Assembly: GCF_037479095.1 (NCBI RefSeq)
Contig: NZ_JBBGZW010000001.1
Coordinates: forward strand, 2,294,001-2,358,000
Direction of reading: 5' to 3'
From: Pantoea nemavictus
Lineage (GTDB): Bacteria > Pseudomonadota > Gammaproteobacteria > Enterobacterales > Enterobacteriaceae
DNA length: 64,000 nucleotides
The position numbers were made by a program, and so were the translations under genes. The first letter of the stretch is position 1; every line of letters starts with the position of its first letter. The notes under the pieces were generated by a model. That model worked only from the letters and a program-made list of their open reading frames with translations. It was not told the origin of the DNA and searched no databases. Positions 8,957-18,378 of the stretch are shown piece after piece.

Positions 8957-9835
8957 ATGCGTAAGCATTACGCCTTGCTGGCAGCGGCACTGATCCTTCC
9001 TGCCCTGGCGCAGGCCGACGAAGCCACGATAAAAGAGGTTCATGATGCACCGGCAGTGAGGGGCAGCATTATCGCTAACCTGCTGGAGAAACACGATAAC
9101 CCGTTCGTGCTTTATCCTTACGAAAATAACTACCTGCTTTATACCTACACCACAGATATGAACAAAGAGGCGATCTCTTCGTACAACTGGGCAGACAAAG
9201 CGAAAAATGATGAAGTAAAATTCCAGCTCAGCCTGGCATTTCCGCTGTGGCGCGGCATTTTAGGCGATAACTCAGTGCTGGCCGCATCCTATACTCAGCG
9301 TTCGTGGTGGCAGCTCTCAAACCGTGGCGCTTCATCGCCGTTCCGTGAAACCGATTATGAGCCGCAGATTTTCCTCGGCTGGGCGACCGATTACACCTTC
9401 GCCGGCTGGACGTTACGCGATGTGGAAACCGGCCTTGTCCATCAGTCGAACGGTCGCAGCGAACCGACCTCACGCAGCTGGAACCGTGTTTATGCCCGCT
9501 TAATGGCAGAAAACGGCAACCTTCTCGCGGAGATCAAACCCTGGTATCGTCTGCCAGAAAGTGAAAGCAATGACGATAACCCGGACATCACCAAATACAT
9601 GGGTTACTACCGCGCTAAGCTTGGCTACATGATGGGCGACAGCATTTTCAGCGTGGAAGGTAACTACAACTGGAACAGCGGCTTCGGCGGTGCAACCTTC
9701 GCCTGGAGCTACCCAATCTCTGAACACGTGCGCTTTTACACGCAGGTCTTCAGCGGTTATGGTGAATCTTTGATCGACTATAACCATCGCCAGACGCGTT
9801 TCGGCGTGGGCGTAACGCTCAACGATCTGTTCTAA
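8957..9835 (+). CDS. pldA: outer-membrane phospholipase A (PldA)
   Basis: 292 residues (E. coli 289). PldA is a 12-stranded outer-membrane beta-barrel that hydrolyses phospholipids misplaced in the outer leaflet and dimerises with calcium. Residues 1-20 form a signal peptide ending ALAQA before DEAT. The catalytic triad is present as His162, Ser164 and Asn176 of the precursor (142/144/156 in the mature protein), in HQSNGRSEP and SRSWNR. The last residue is Phe, as expected for BAM substrates. The start at 8957 follows a CTGGAG ribosome site. Confidence 0.97.
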   Translation: MRKHYALLAAALILPALAQADEATIKEVHDAPAVRGSIIANLLEKHDNPFVLYPYENNYLLYTYTTDMNKEAISSYNWADKAKNDEVKFQLSLAFPLWRGILGDNSVLAASYTQRSWWQLSNRGASSPFRETDYEPQIFLGWATDYTFAGWTLRDVETGLVHQSNGRSEPTSRSWNRVYARLMAENGNLLAEIKPWYRLPESESNDDNPDITKYMGYYRAKLGYMMGDSIFSVEGNYNWNSGFGGATFAWSYPISEHVRFYTQVFSGYGESLIDYNHRQTRFGVGVTLNDLF

Positions 9836-9859
9836 CCCGTAAAAAAATACAGGATTACC

Positions 9860-11686
9860 GTGGCAACATCGGCAGTGCTCAATCAGGAAATGCTGGCGCA
9901 GCAGGTATTACAAGATACCTTCGGCTATCAGCAGTTCCGTCCCGGTCAGCAAAACATCATTGAAACTGCGCTTGCAGGGCGTGATTGTCTGGTAGTGATG
10001 CCAACCGGCGGCGGCAAATCGCTGTGCTATCAAATCCCGGCGCTGGTGCGTGAAGGGCTGACGCTGGTGGTTTCACCGCTGATTTCACTGATGAAAGATC
10101 AGGTTGATCAGCTGCTGGCCAACGGCGTCGCTGCGGCGTGCCTTAACTCGACGCAGACGCGTGAGCAGCAACAGCAGGTGTTTGCGGATTGCCGCAGCGG
10201 CAAGCTGAAGTTGCTGTATATCGCGCCTGAACGCCTGATGATGGACAACTTCCTCGACAGCCTGCACCAGTGGAATCCGGTGATGCTGGCGGTGGATGAA
10301 GCGCACTGTATTTCGCAATGGGGCCACGATTTCCGTCCGGAATATGGCTCGATCGGCCAGCTGCGTCAGCACTTCCCGCATCTGCCGGTAATGGCGTTAA
10401 CCGCCACCGCCGATGAAACCACGCGTAACGATATCGCCCATCTGCTGCAGATGGACGATCCGCTGATTCAAATCAGCAGCTTTGACCGTCCGAATATTCG
10501 CTACACGCTGGTGGAGAAATTCAAACCCACCGAACAGTTACTGCGTTATGTGCAGGATCAGCGCGGCAAAAGCGGCATTATTTACTGTAACAGCCGTGCC
10601 AAAGTGGAAGACACTGCCGCGCGGCTGCAAAGTCGCGGCTTGAGTGTTGGCGCCTATCACGCCGGCATCGATAGCGCGCAGCGCGCCAGCGTGCAGGAAG
10701 CGTTTCAGCGTGATGACTTGCAAATTGTGGTCGCCACCGTGGCGTTCGGTATGGGCATCAACAAACCCAACGTGCGTTTTGTGGTGCACTTCGATATCCC
10801 GCGCAACATCGAATCCTATTATCAGGAAACCGGCCGCGCCGGACGAGATGGCCTGCCTGCCGAAGCGATGATGCTCTACGATCCGGCGGATATGGCGTGG
10901 CTGCGTAAATGTCTGGAAGAGAAAGTGCCCGGCCCGCTGCAGGATATTGAACGCCACAAGCTCAACGCGATGGGTGCATTTGCGGAAGCGCAAACCTGCC
11001 GTCGTCTGGTGCTGCTGAACTATTTCGGCGAAGGTCGCCAGCAGCAGTGCGACAACTGCGATATCTGCCTCGATCCGCCACGTCGCTACGACGGCTTGCT
11101 GGAAGCGCAAAAGGCGCTGTCGAGCATCTATCGTACCGGTCAGCGCTTTGGGATGGGCTATATTGTTGAAGTTTTGCGCGGTGCCAGTAATCAGCGTATC
11201 CGCGACAACGGCCACGATAAATTGCCAGTGTACGGTTTAGGCCGCGAACACAGCCATGAACACTGGATCAGCGTGCTGCGTCAGTTAATCCATCTCGGCA
11301 TGGTGACGCAAAACATCGCCATGCACTCGGCATTGCAGTTGACTGAAGCGGCGCGTCCGATACTGCGTGCCGAGGTACCGCTGATGCTGGCAGTGCCGCG
11401 CATCGTTACGGTGAAAACACGTGGCAGCAGCTCGCCGAAAGTGCACAGCGGCAATTACGATCGTCAACTGTTTGCCAAGCTGCGTAAGCTGCGCAAAGCC
11501 ATTGCCGACGAAGAGAACATTCCGCCTTACGTGGTATTTAACGATGCCACGCTGATTGAAATGGCAGAACAAATGCCGATTAGCGCGTCAGAAATGCTCA
11601 GCGTGAACGGCGTCGGTCATCGCAAACTGGAACGTTTTGGTAAACCGTTCCTGGTGATGATCAAAGAACATGTTGATGAAGGTTAA
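9860..11686 (+). CDS. recQ: ATP-dependent DNA helicase RecQ
   Basis: 608 residues (E. coli 609), starting at GTG. RecQ is a 3'-5' superfamily 2 helicase of the RecF recombination pathway. Walker A is MPTGGGKS, the DEAH box is [14 protein letters not shown], and motif VI is [10 protein letters not shown]. The zinc-binding subdomain has Cys in TCRRL and the CDNCDIC cluster; a winged helix and a C-terminal HRDC domain ([15 protein letters not shown]) follow. It is 24 bases after pldA and 12 before rhtC, as in E. coli. Confidence 0.98.
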   Translation: MATSAVLNQEMLAQQVLQDTFGYQQFRPGQQNIIETALAGRDCLVVMPTGGGKSLCYQIPALVREGLTLVVSPLISLMKDQVDQLLANGVAAACLNSTQTREQQQQVFADCRSGKLKLLYIAPERLMMDNFLDSLHQWNPVMLAVDEAHCISQWGHDFRPEYGSIGQLRQHFPHLPVMALTATADETTRNDIAHLLQMDDPLIQISSFDRPNIRYTLVEKFKPTEQLLRYVQDQRGKSGIIYCNSRAKVEDTAARLQSRGLSVGAYHAGIDSAQRASVQEAFQRDDLQIVVATVAFGMGINKPNVRFVVHFDIPRNIESYYQETGRAGRDGLPAEAMMLYDPADMAWLRKCLEEKVPGPLQDIERHKLNAMGAFAEAQTCRRLVLLNYFGEGRQQQCDNCDICLDPPRRYDGLLEAQKALSSIYRTGQRFGMGYIVEVLRGASNQRIRDNGHDKLPVYGLGREHSHEHWISVLRQLIHLGMVTQNIAMHSALQLTEAARPILRAEVPLMLAVPRIVTVKTRGSSSPKVHSGNYDRQLFAKLRKLRKAIADEENIPPYVVFNDATLIEMAEQMPISASEMLSVNGVGHRKLERFGKPFLVMIKEHVDEG

Positions 11687-11698
11687 AGGAAAAAATTC

Positions 11699-12322
11699 AT
11701 GCTGATGTTATTCGCTACCGTCGCGCTGGTGCATCTGGTTGCGCTGATGAGTCCTGGCCCGGACTTCTTCTTTGTGTCGCAAACGGCCGCGAGCCGATCG
11801 CGTAAAGAGGCGATGATGGGTGTACTGGGCATTACGTTAGGCATTGTGATTTGGGCTGGCGTCGCGCTGATGGGCCTGCATCTGATCCTCGAAAAAATGG
11901 CCTGGCTGCACGAGATTATTATGGTTGGTGGCGGATTATATCTGCTGTGGATGGGCTGGCAGCTGATGCGCTCGGCGCGTCAGCGTCATAAGCAGCCGCA
12001 AACGGAAGCGCCAGTGGTTGAGCTGCCGAAACGCGGCATGAGCTTCCTGAAAGGTTTTCTGACGAACTTGTCTAACCCTAAAGCGATCATCTACTTCGGT
12101 AGCGTGTTCTCGCTGTTCGTCGGCAACGACGTGGGCGCGATGGAGCGCTGGGGCTTATTCCTGCTGATTATTGGTGAGACGTTCGCGTGGTTTACGCTGG
12201 TGGCGGCGATTTTCGCCATGCCGTGGATGCGTGATAAGTATCAGCGGATGGCGAAGTGGGTGGATGGCATGGCGGGTGTATTGTTTGCCGGGTTTGGTAT
12301 TCATCTGATTATTTCGCGATAA
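11699..12322 (+). CDS. rhtC: threonine efflux protein RhtC
   Basis: 207 residues, LysE/RhtB superfamily, about six membrane helices. It starts MLMLFATVALVHLVALMSPGPDFFFVSQ and carries the family motif SPGPDF. Residues near 120 (LTNLSNPKAIIYF) hold the second conserved block. E. coli RhtC exports L-threonine. A GGAAAAAATT purine-rich sequence precedes the ATG. It is convergent with rhtB across an intergenic region full of palindromes. Confidence 0.95.
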   Translation: MLMLFATVALVHLVALMSPGPDFFFVSQTAASRSRKEAMMGVLGITLGIVIWAGVALMGLHLILEKMAWLHEIIMVGGGLYLLWMGWQLMRSARQRHKQPQTEAPVVELPKRGMSFLKGFLTNLSNPKAIIYFGSVFSLFVGNDVGAMERWGLFLLIIGETFAWFTLVAAIFAMPWMRDKYQRMAKWVDGMAGVLFAGFGIHLIISR

Positions 12323-12336
12323 AGCCTGGTTTACTT

Positions 12337-12424
12337 GCCATTTCGGCACCGGGCAGTGCTCGCCCTCCTCACGTACTACGTGTACGCTGCGGGGTCTGCG
12401 CGCTGGCCGGCACCGAACTGGCTG
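12337..12424. repeat. imperfect inverted repeat between rhtC and rhtB
   Basis: The left arm TGCCATTTCGGCACCGGGC and a right arm ending CCGGCACCGAACTGGC are imperfect inverted copies, and the centre holds the small palindrome ACGTACTACGT. The arrangement resembles dispersed intergenic palindromic elements. I see no ORF in it. Confidence 0.5.
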
Positions 12425-12425
12425 C

Positions 12426-12452
12426 GCCACCGACGGCTTTGAGATCGGTGGC
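12426..12452. terminator. hairpin between convergent rhtC and rhtB
   Basis: GCCACCGA (12426-12433) pairs perfectly with TCGGTGGC (12445-12452). It lies 8 bases past the rhtB stop. No strong T tract follows on either strand, so termination is only inferred from its place. Confidence 0.4.
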
Positions 12453-12460
12453 GATTTCCT

Positions 12461-13084
12461 CTAAGCCATTTTGCGGGCGCTGGCTAACAGCGCGCCTACC
12501 GCCATAAATAATCCACCAAAGGTACGGTTCAGCAGCTTCATCTGCTTCGGTCCTTTAATCCAACCGGCGATGCGTGTAGCCAGCGTGGCGTAACCAATCA
12601 TCACGATGATATCGACCACGATGGTGGTGACGCCAAGTACCAAATACTGCATGAGCTGCGGCTGGTGCGGCTGAATAAACTGCGGGAACAGCGCGGCGAG
12701 AAACACGATGCTTTTCGGGTTGGTGAGATTCACCAGCACCGCACGCTTAAACAGGCGACGACGCGGCATCGCTTTGGCTACGGCATCAAGATCGATACCG
12801 CCCGCGGAACGCCATTGCTGAATCCCTAGCCACACCAGATAGGCTGCACCGGCCCACTTCAGCACTTCAAAGGCCAGCAGCGATTGGGAAAACAGCGCGC
12901 CCAAACCGGCGCCGACCAGCACGATATGAATGGCCAGGCCCAGCTGCAAACCGGTAATCGATGCCACCGCGCCGCGATAGCCGTGACTAATGCCGGTGCT
13001 CATGGTGTTAATCGCGCCGGAACCGGGCGAAAGGCTAAGGATGGTTGTGGTCAGCAAGTAGGTTAACCACCATTCAATGGTCAT
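12461..13084 (-). CDS. rhtB: homoserine/homoserine lactone efflux protein RhtB
   Basis: 207 residues (E. coli 206), LysE/RhtB family, six membrane helices. The start at 13084 gives [26 protein letters not shown], matching E. coli; an in-frame ATG three codons upstream (13093) is possible. The motif SPGSGA and [17 protein letters not shown] are both present. The E. coli protein exports homoserine and its lactone. It is tail-to-tail with its paralogue rhtC. Confidence 0.95.
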   Translation of the reverse strand: MTIEWWLTYLLTTTILSLSPGSGAINTMSTGISHGYRGAVASITGLQLGLAIHIVLVGAGLGALFSQSLLAFEVLKWAGAAYLVWLGIQQWRSAGGIDLDAVAKAMPRRRLFKRAVLVNLTNPKSIVFLAALFPQFIQPHQPQLMQYLVLGVTTIVVDIIVMIGYATLATRIAGWIKGPKQMKLLNRTFGGLFMAVGALLASARKMA

Positions 13085-13188
13085 GTGTGACATTCCCTGA
13101 AGTTAGCGAAGTGTGACACAATACGACAGAAAATCGCGGCACGCTACGCAGCACTTGTGTGCCAATCACGTTTTTTTCAGGGGGACGG

Positions 13189-14181
13189 ATGCAGCATCAT
13201 AAACAGAGTTGGCTCGGGCGTGAGCGAGGCTTTTCGGCCTTTGCCACCGGTCCGCTGCTCGACTTCTGGCGTCGCCGTGAAGAGTGTGAATTCACCGGCG
13301 TCGGCAACCTGAAGATCCGCTACGTCCGTTTCACCTCACCGCAACATCGCCGTGTCATTCTGGTCGTGCCTGGCCGCATTGAAAGCTATATCAAGTATCC
13401 CGAACTGGCTTATGACCTTTTCCATTGCGGCTACGATGTGGTGATTCTCGATCATCGTGGTCAGGGACGATCCGAACGTCTGCTCGAAGATTCGCATCGC
13501 GGTCATGTGGTGGAATTTAGCGACTATGTTGACGATCTGGAAACACTGTATCTGAAAGAGATCATCAGCTCACATTATCAGCAGCGCTACGTGCTGGCCC
13601 ACTCAATGGGTGGGGCGATTTTGGCACTGTTTCTGGCGCGTCAGCCGCAGGCGTTTCACGCCGCGGTATTTTCCGCACCGATGTTTGGTATTGTGCTGCC
13701 GCTGCCAGACTGGATGGCGCACCGCATTCTCGACTGGACAGAAAAACTGCCTGCGCTGCGTGAAGGTTACGCGCTGGGCACCGGCCGCTGGCGCGCGAAT
13801 CCTTTTGGCATTAACCGCCTGACGCATAGTCGCGAACGCTATCGCCGCAACCTGCGTTTCTACGCCGATGACCCGGCCATTCGCGTGGGTGGACCGACCT
13901 ATCATTGGGTGCGTGAAGGCGTACAGGCCGGGCGCAACATTTTTAGTCAGATAGCGAACATCACTACACCAACCTTGCTGCTGCAGGCCAGCGAAGATGA
14001 TGTGGTAGATAACCGCTCACAGGATCTCTTTTGTACGGCGATGGCCGAAGCGGGGCATCCCTGCGCGGGCAACGCGCCGTATGTGATAACAGGAGCGCGT
14101 CATGAGATCTTGTTCGAAAAAGACGCGATGCGCGCCGAAGCGCTGAACGCAGTGGTGGATTTCTTCGAGCATCACGCTTAA
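13189..14181 (+). CDS. pldB: lysophospholipase L2 (PldB)
   Basis: 330 residues, alpha/beta hydrolase fold. PldB degrades lysophospholipids at the inner membrane and complements PldA. The nucleophile elbow is LAHSMGGA, with the conserved DHRGQGRS before it; the catalytic His is in GARHEILFE near the end. The start at 13189 gives MQHHKQSWLGRE, equivalent to the E. coli N-terminus, with GGGGGACGG just upstream. A longer frame from 13159 has no support in the family. It is divergent from rhtB and followed by yigL. Confidence 0.94.
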   Translation: MQHHKQSWLGRERGFSAFATGPLLDFWRRREECEFTGVGNLKIRYVRFTSPQHRRVILVVPGRIESYIKYPELAYDLFHCGYDVVILDHRGQGRSERLLEDSHRGHVVEFSDYVDDLETLYLKEIISSHYQQRYVLAHSMGGAILALFLARQPQAFHAAVFSAPMFGIVLPLPDWMAHRILDWTEKLPALREGYALGTGRWRANPFGINRLTHSRERYRRNLRFYADDPAIRVGGPTYHWVREGVQAGRNIFSQIANITTPTLLLQASEDDVVDNRSQDLFCTAMAEAGHPCAGNAPYVITGARHEILFEKDAMRAEALNAVVDFFEHHA

Positions 14182-14218
14182 TCAATTTTATTTTCCGATA
14201 TCAACACCCGAGGTTTAC

Positions 14219-15019
14219 ATGTATCACATCGTCGCATCCGACCTGGATGGCACGCTGCTCTCTCCGGAACACCGTTTAACCCCGTTCGCGCGTACTACGC
14301 TGCAGGAGCTGGTGGCGCGTGACATTCACTTTGTTTTTGCCACCGGCCGTCACTATATCGACGTCGGGCAGATGCGCGATAAGCTCGCCATTCCGGCTTA
14401 CATGATCACGTCCAACGGCGCGCGCGTACACAACGCTGCTGGCGAACTGGTGTTCAGCCATAACCTTGATGCCGATATCGCCAGCGATCTGTATGGCCTG
14501 CAATATCATGATGAACACATCCTGACGCACGTCTATCGCGACGACGAATGGTTCATGAGCCGTCATCGTCCGGATGAACAGGACTATTTCCGCGAATCTG
14601 ACTTCAACTATCAGGTTTACCAGCCAGGGATGCTGCCGACCGATGGCATCAGTAAAGTGTTCTTCACCTGTGAAGATCCGCAGCGTTTGATTCCGCTGGA
14701 ACAGGCGATTGAAGCGCGCTGGGGCGATCGTGTGAATGTCAGCTTCTCACTGCCGACCTGTCTGGAAGTGATGGCGGGCGGCGTTTCGAAAGGTCATGCG
14801 CTGGAAGCTGTGTCTAAGCAGCTGGGTCACTCGCTGAAAGAGTGCATCGCCTTCGGCGACGGCATGAATGATGTGGAGATGCTGAGCATGTCAGGCAAAG
14901 GCTGCATCATGCGTAATGGCCAGCAGCGTCTGAAAGACACCTTGCCAACGCTGGAAGTGATTGGTAGCAATGCGGAAGATGCGGTGCCGCATACGCTGCG
15001 CAAGCTGTTCCTCGCGTAA
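14219..15019 (+). CDS. yigL: HAD phosphatase YigL (pyridoxal phosphatase)
   Basis: 266 residues, Cof-type HAD phosphatase. Motif I is DLDGTLLSPEHRL at residues 8-20, motif II is FATGRH, motif III the conserved Lys of GGVSKG, and motif IV GDGMNDVEM. In E. coli YigL dephosphorylates pyridoxal phosphate and sugar phosphates and is known for its part in the glucose-phosphate stress response. It is 37 bases after pldB. Confidence 0.94.
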   Translation: MYHIVASDLDGTLLSPEHRLTPFARTTLQELVARDIHFVFATGRHYIDVGQMRDKLAIPAYMITSNGARVHNAAGELVFSHNLDADIASDLYGLQYHDEHILTHVYRDDEWFMSRHRPDEQDYFRESDFNYQVYQPGMLPTDGISKVFFTCEDPQRLIPLEQAIEARWGDRVNVSFSLPTCLEVMAGGVSKGHALEAVSKQLGHSLKECIAFGDGMNDVEMLSMSGKGCIMRNGQQRLKDTLPTLEVIGSNAEDAVPHTLRKLFLA

Positions 15020-15023
15020 AAAA

Positions 15024-15047
15024 ATGGGCCGGCGATCACCGGCCCAT
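15024..15047 (-). terminator. terminator of glpT
   Basis: A 9-bp stem, ATGGGCCGG with CCGGCCCAT, is followed on the minus strand by seven T residues. It lies between the convergent yigL and glpT and is best as a glpT terminator. Confidence 0.85.
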
Positions 15048-15052
15048 ACTCG

Positions 15053-16393
15053 TTATGCCATCTGTTTTTTGTGCTTATGCTCGCTCACCATGGTGAGCAG
15101 CAGCAGAATCACCGCCAGCACCGATCCGCCAATCATCACGATGAAGCCGCCATCCCAGCCGAAGTAATCGACGGTGTAGCCGACAATCGCACTCGCCGCC
15201 ACCGATCCGCCAAGATAGCCAAACAGTCCGGTAAAGCCCGCCGCGGTTCCCGCCGCTTTTTTCGGTGCTAGCTCCAGCGCGTGCAAGCCAATCAACATCA
15301 CCGGCCCGTAAATCAGGAAGCCGATCACAATCATGCACAGCATATCGATGCCGGGATTGCCCGGCGGGTTGAGCCAATAGACCACGGTGGCGATGGTCAC
15401 CAGCGTCATAAAGAACACGCCAGTGGCGCCACGATTGCCTCGGAACACTTTGTCGGACATCCAGCCGCACAGCAGCGTGCCGGGGATGCCGGCATATTCG
15501 TAGAAGAAGTAGGCCCACGAGGACTTATCCAGCGTGAAGTGCTTCACCTCTTTCAGGTAGGTGGGCGACCAGTCGAGAATGCCGTAGCGCAGCAGGTAAA
15601 CAAACACGTTGGCCAGCGCGATGTACCACAGCAGCTTATTAGGCAGAATGTACTGCATGAAAATCTGCTTCGCCGTCAGCTCCTGCTCGTGGTTCTCGTT
15701 GTAATCCGGCGGATAATCGTTCTTCCAGGCTTCAATCGGCGGTAATCCGCAGGATTGCGGCGTATCACGCATCAGGGCGAAAGCAAAGATCGCGATGATG
15801 ATGGCGCCAAACGCCGGCATATACAGCGCTGCTTTCCAGTCGTTGAACCACGCCATACCGAGCAGGAACAGCAACGGTGGAATGCCGCCGCCGACGTTAT
15901 GCGCGCAGTTCCACACCGAGACAATGCCGCCGCGCTCCTTCTGCGACCACCAGTGCACCATGGTGCGTCCGCAAGGCGGCCAACCCATGCCCTGGAACCA
16001 GCCGCACAGGAACAGCAGCACGAACATCACCATGATGCTCGATGTCGCCCACGGCACGAAGCCCATAAACAACATCACCGCCGCAGCGAGGATCAATCCG
16101 GCGGGCAAAAACACGCGTGGATTCGAGCGGTCCGACACTGAACCCATAATGAATTTCGAAAAGCCATACGCGATGGAAATACCCGACAACGCAAAACCGA
16201 GATCGCCGCGTGAAAAACCCTGCTCAACCAGATACGGCATGGCTAACGCAAAGTTCTTGCGCACTAAATAGTAAGCCGCATAGCCGAAGAAAATTCCCAG
16301 GAAAATTTGCCAGCGCAGACGACGATAGAGCGGATCGACACGATCATCTGCCACCTGGGGCCGATGCGGTGCAGGTTTGAAGATACTCAACAT
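15053..16393 (-). CDS. glpT: glycerol-3-phosphate:phosphate antiporter GlpT
   Basis: 446 residues (E. coli 452), nearly identical to E. coli GlpT over long stretches such as [20 protein letters not shown]. It is a 12-helix major facilitator (organophosphate:Pi antiporter) in the inner membrane that brings in glycerol-3-phosphate and is the entry route of fosfomycin. The conserved arginines of the phosphate site (in YLVRKNF and [11 protein letters not shown]) are present. In E. coli it is linked to glpQ near 50 min; here it stands alone between yigL and yigM. Candidate CRP and GlpR sites lie upstream. Confidence 0.97.
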   Translation of the reverse strand: MLSIFKPAPHRPQVADDRVDPLYRRLRWQIFLGIFFGYAAYYLVRKNFALAMPYLVEQGFSRGDLGFALSGISIAYGFSKFIMGSVSDRSNPRVFLPAGLILAAAVMLFMGFVPWATSSIMVMFVLLFLCGWFQGMGWPPCGRTMVHWWSQKERGGIVSVWNCAHNVGGGIPPLLFLLGMAWFNDWKAALYMPAFGAIIIAIFAFALMRDTPQSCGLPPIEAWKNDYPPDYNENHEQELTAKQIFMQYILPNKLLWYIALANVFVYLLRYGILDWSPTYLKEVKHFTLDKSSWAYFFYEYAGIPGTLLCGWMSDKVFRGNRGATGVFFMTLVTIATVVYWLNPPGNPGIDMLCMIVIGFLIYGPVMLIGLHALELAPKKAAGTAAGFTGLFGYLGGSVAASAIVGYTVDYFGWDGGFIVMIGGSVLAVILLLLTMVSEHKHKKQMA

Positions 16394-16522
16394 GAGTGTG
16401 GCCCTCCAGGGCGCGATATAGTTATGAGTTCCCAGCAGGTTGGGGCAATTACGGCAACGTTATAAACGGAAAGGTGATATTTCCATTTCGCGCAAAGAAT
16501 AGTGATGGTCACGCACGGTTAC

Positions 16523-16538
16523 TGTGATGTGTGACACA
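16523..16538. promoter_or_regulatory. candidate CRP site upstream of glpT
   Basis: TGTGATGTGTGACACA fits TGTGA-N6-TCACA with one mismatch, about 130 bases before the glpT start. glpT is CRP-activated in E. coli. The 338-base gap 16394-16731 holds this site, a GlpR-like site and the start region of yigM, and no ORF I would call a gene. Confidence 0.45.
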
Positions 16539-16581
16539 TTTGTTACAGTTTGATGACGGTAAAGAGCGATAAAAACCAGTA

Positions 16582-16601
16582 AATGTTGTATTTCGCGCAT
16601 T
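16582..16601. promoter_or_regulatory. candidate GlpR operator
   Basis: AATGTTGTATTTCGCGCATT resembles the GlpR palindrome (half-site WATKYTCGWW and its complement) with about three mismatches. glpT is repressed by GlpR in E. coli. The match is weak on one half. Confidence 0.33.
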
Positions 16602-16731
16602 TTAGTGTGGTTAAAAAGCGAAGCGATGAGCATTAATTGACGCAATTTTGCGCTATTGTAAACCAGATAGTTCAGCTCAATAGCGACAGTTTGTTTACAC
16701 TAGCGCCACTGTTCATTTTGGGATCGTTACC

Positions 16732-17595
16732 GTGCTGTTACTGATCGTTACCACCATTCTGTGGGCTTTTTCCTTCAGTTTAATCGGGGAATATTTGGCT
16801 GGGCAGGTGGACTCCTGGTTCTCCGTGCTGATGCGCTTAGCGCTCGCCGCTATCGTCTTCCTGCCATTCCTGCGCTGGCGTGGCTATCGTGCCTCAACCA
16901 TCCTGCTGTATATGCTGGTGGGCATGCTGCAACTCGGCATCATGTATCTGCTGAGCTTTGAGGCTTACCTGTATCTGAGCGTCACGGAGTTTCTGCTGTT
17001 CACCGTCATGACGCCGCTGTATGTCACGCTGATTTACGATTTGCTCAGCCGACGTCCGCTGCGTATCGGCTATGCCTTCAGCGCTATGTTGGCAGTGATT
17101 GGCGCGGCGATTATTCGTTACGACAAAGTCAGCGATCATTTCTGGTTTGGCTTACTGTTGGTGCAGGCGGCGAATATCTGTTTTGCCATTGGTATGGTGG
17201 GCTACAAACGTCTGCAGGAAACCCGCCCAATGCCGCAGCACACCGCGTTTTCATGGTTCTATCTCGGTGCGGTGATCATCGCGGTCATTGCCTGGAGCCT
17301 GTGGGGCAATCCCAACAAACTGCCTACTACGTCGCTGCAGTGGGGCATTCTGGTGTGGTTGGGGGTTGCGGCTTCAGGTTTGGGCTACTTCATGTGGAAC
17401 TACGGCGCAACGCAGGTGGATGCGGGCACCTTGGGCATTATGAACAATATGCATGTGCCGGCGGGTTTACTGGTGAACCTGGCGATTTGGCAGGAAACAC
17501 CGCATTGGCCGAGTTTTATCGCCGGTGCTGCCGTAATCTTCGCCTCGCTTTATGTGCATAAACGCTGGGTGTTGGGCAAGAAAAGCGGCGCCTAA
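16732..17595 (+). CDS. yigM: biotin transporter YigM (EamA family)
   Basis: 287 residues (E. coli 299) with ten membrane helices in two EamA halves. YigM is the high-affinity biotin importer of E. coli, where it is also called BioP. Long stretches match, for example FMWNYGATQVDAGTLGIMNN and GYKRLQETRPMPQH. The start is GTG at 16732, giving MLLLIVTTILWAFSFSLIGEYLAG, which aligns with the E. coli N-terminus minus a few residues. The C-terminus is shorter than in E. coli. In E. coli it lies next to metR; here a palindromic element and a DUF1456 gene intervene. Confidence 0.93.
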   Translation: MLLLIVTTILWAFSFSLIGEYLAGQVDSWFSVLMRLALAAIVFLPFLRWRGYRASTILLYMLVGMLQLGIMYLLSFEAYLYLSVTEFLLFTVMTPLYVTLIYDLLSRRPLRIGYAFSAMLAVIGAAIIRYDKVSDHFWFGLLLVQAANICFAIGMVGYKRLQETRPMPQHTAFSWFYLGAVIIAVIAWSLWGNPNKLPTTSLQWGILVWLGVAASGLGYFMWNYGATQVDAGTLGIMNNMHVPAGLLVNLAIWQETPHWPSFIAGAAVIFASLYVHKRWVLGKKSGA

Positions 17596-17606
17596 GTTAA
17601 AAGGGA

Positions 17607-17781
17607 AGGGATAGCGCGGCAGAGGAGCAAAGCATCCGAGCCATGGACAAAAACGCCGGGAGCGTTTTTGCACAATGCGAAGCGTTGGCCGCTTGCGGCC
17701 GAACCCCATGGATGGGGTGAGTACTCGCGAGGCTGATCCACAGGGAAGTGGTTTCCCTTTGCGATCTGCCGCGCTATCCCT
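17607..17781. repeat. 175-bp hairpin-rich element with 17-bp terminal inverted repeats
   Basis: AGGGATAGCGCGGCAGA (17607-17623) and its exact complement (17765-17781) bound the element; the pairing continues inward imperfectly (GCAAAG with CTTTGC). Inside are further perfect stems: CAAAAACGC/GCGTTTTTG (17648-17670), GGCCGC/GCGGCC (17687-17700) and ACCCCAT/ATGGGGT (17703-17718), plus GGGAA/TTCCC near 17742-17756. No ORF fits. It looks like a non-autonomous MITE-like or structured intergenic repeat. It fills nearly all of the gap between yigM and the DUF1456 gene and may serve as the terminator for one or both. Confidence 0.75.
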
Positions 17782-17805
17782 GACCCGGCTAGAACCATGA
17801 AGCGA

Positions 17806-18285
17806 TTAAGCCTTCTTAACCGGTCCCGGACGATGGATCATCGTCAAACCTTTCAGGAAATTACGCAGAATCTGGTCGCCGCATTCGCGGAAGTTCTTGT
17901 GTTCCGGGTTACGGAAAATTGCGCCCACCTCAGCCTGCGAAATCTTAAAGTTCGCTTTTAGCAACACATCCGGAATATCGGTGGTCTTCAGTGCAAAGGC
18001 GATACGCAGCTTCTTCATGAAAATATTATTATTCATGCGGCGCTCAATCGACGGTGCGGGTGCATCTTCACTCTTACCGCGACGATAAAAAATCAGACCG
18101 TTGAGGAAGTACCCCATCAACACATCCGGCAGCTTGCGAAACGCGGCATCGTCATCCTTCTTCATCCACGCCTGCACATCTTCCAGCGGCACTTCACTTC
18201 CCGCTAAGGCAAAAATCTCCACCACTTTGCTATCGCTCAAATCAAGCATATAGCGCACGCTGCGCAGAACATCGTTACTCATCAT
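17806..18285 (-). CDS. DUF1456 family protein (YehS-like)
   Basis: 159 residues, about the size of E. coli YehS (156). DUF1456 proteins carry two copies of a roughly 65-residue module. Here copy one starts NDVLRSVRYMLDLSD and copy two MKKLRIAFALKTTDIPDVL; the conserved INNN-like segment is MNNNIFMKKLRIAF and the end has KNFRECGDQILRNFLKGL. No function is established. It differs from YehS enough that I leave the symbol empty. It lies between yigM and metR, on the metR strand and downstream of it. Start at 18285 aligns with MLSND of YehS; the next codon is also ATG. Confidence 0.88.
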   Translation of the reverse strand: MMSNDVLRSVRYMLDLSDSKVVEIFALAGSEVPLEDVQAWMKKDDDAAFRKLPDVLMGYFLNGLIFYRRGKSEDAPAPSIERRMNNNIFMKKLRIAFALKTTDIPDVLLKANFKISQAEVGAIFRNPEHKNFRECGDQILRNFLKGLTMIHRPGPVKKA

Positions 18286-18378
18286 GGTGAAACTCTCTTG
18301 GTCGCGGGTTGAGGCGGCGCATTATAGAGCAGGCGGGGCAGGGATAACAGCGCGGGCGACTTTCGCCGCCCAGTAGCA

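Noticed and set aside
10538-11215. 225-codon open frame antisense to recQ
   Set aside because: Shadow of recQ; the recQ frame accounts for all conserved motifs here.
15281-16271. Open frames rich in His, Gln and Arg opposite glpT
   Set aside because: Typical antisense shadows of a membrane protein gene; glpT is intact on the other strand.
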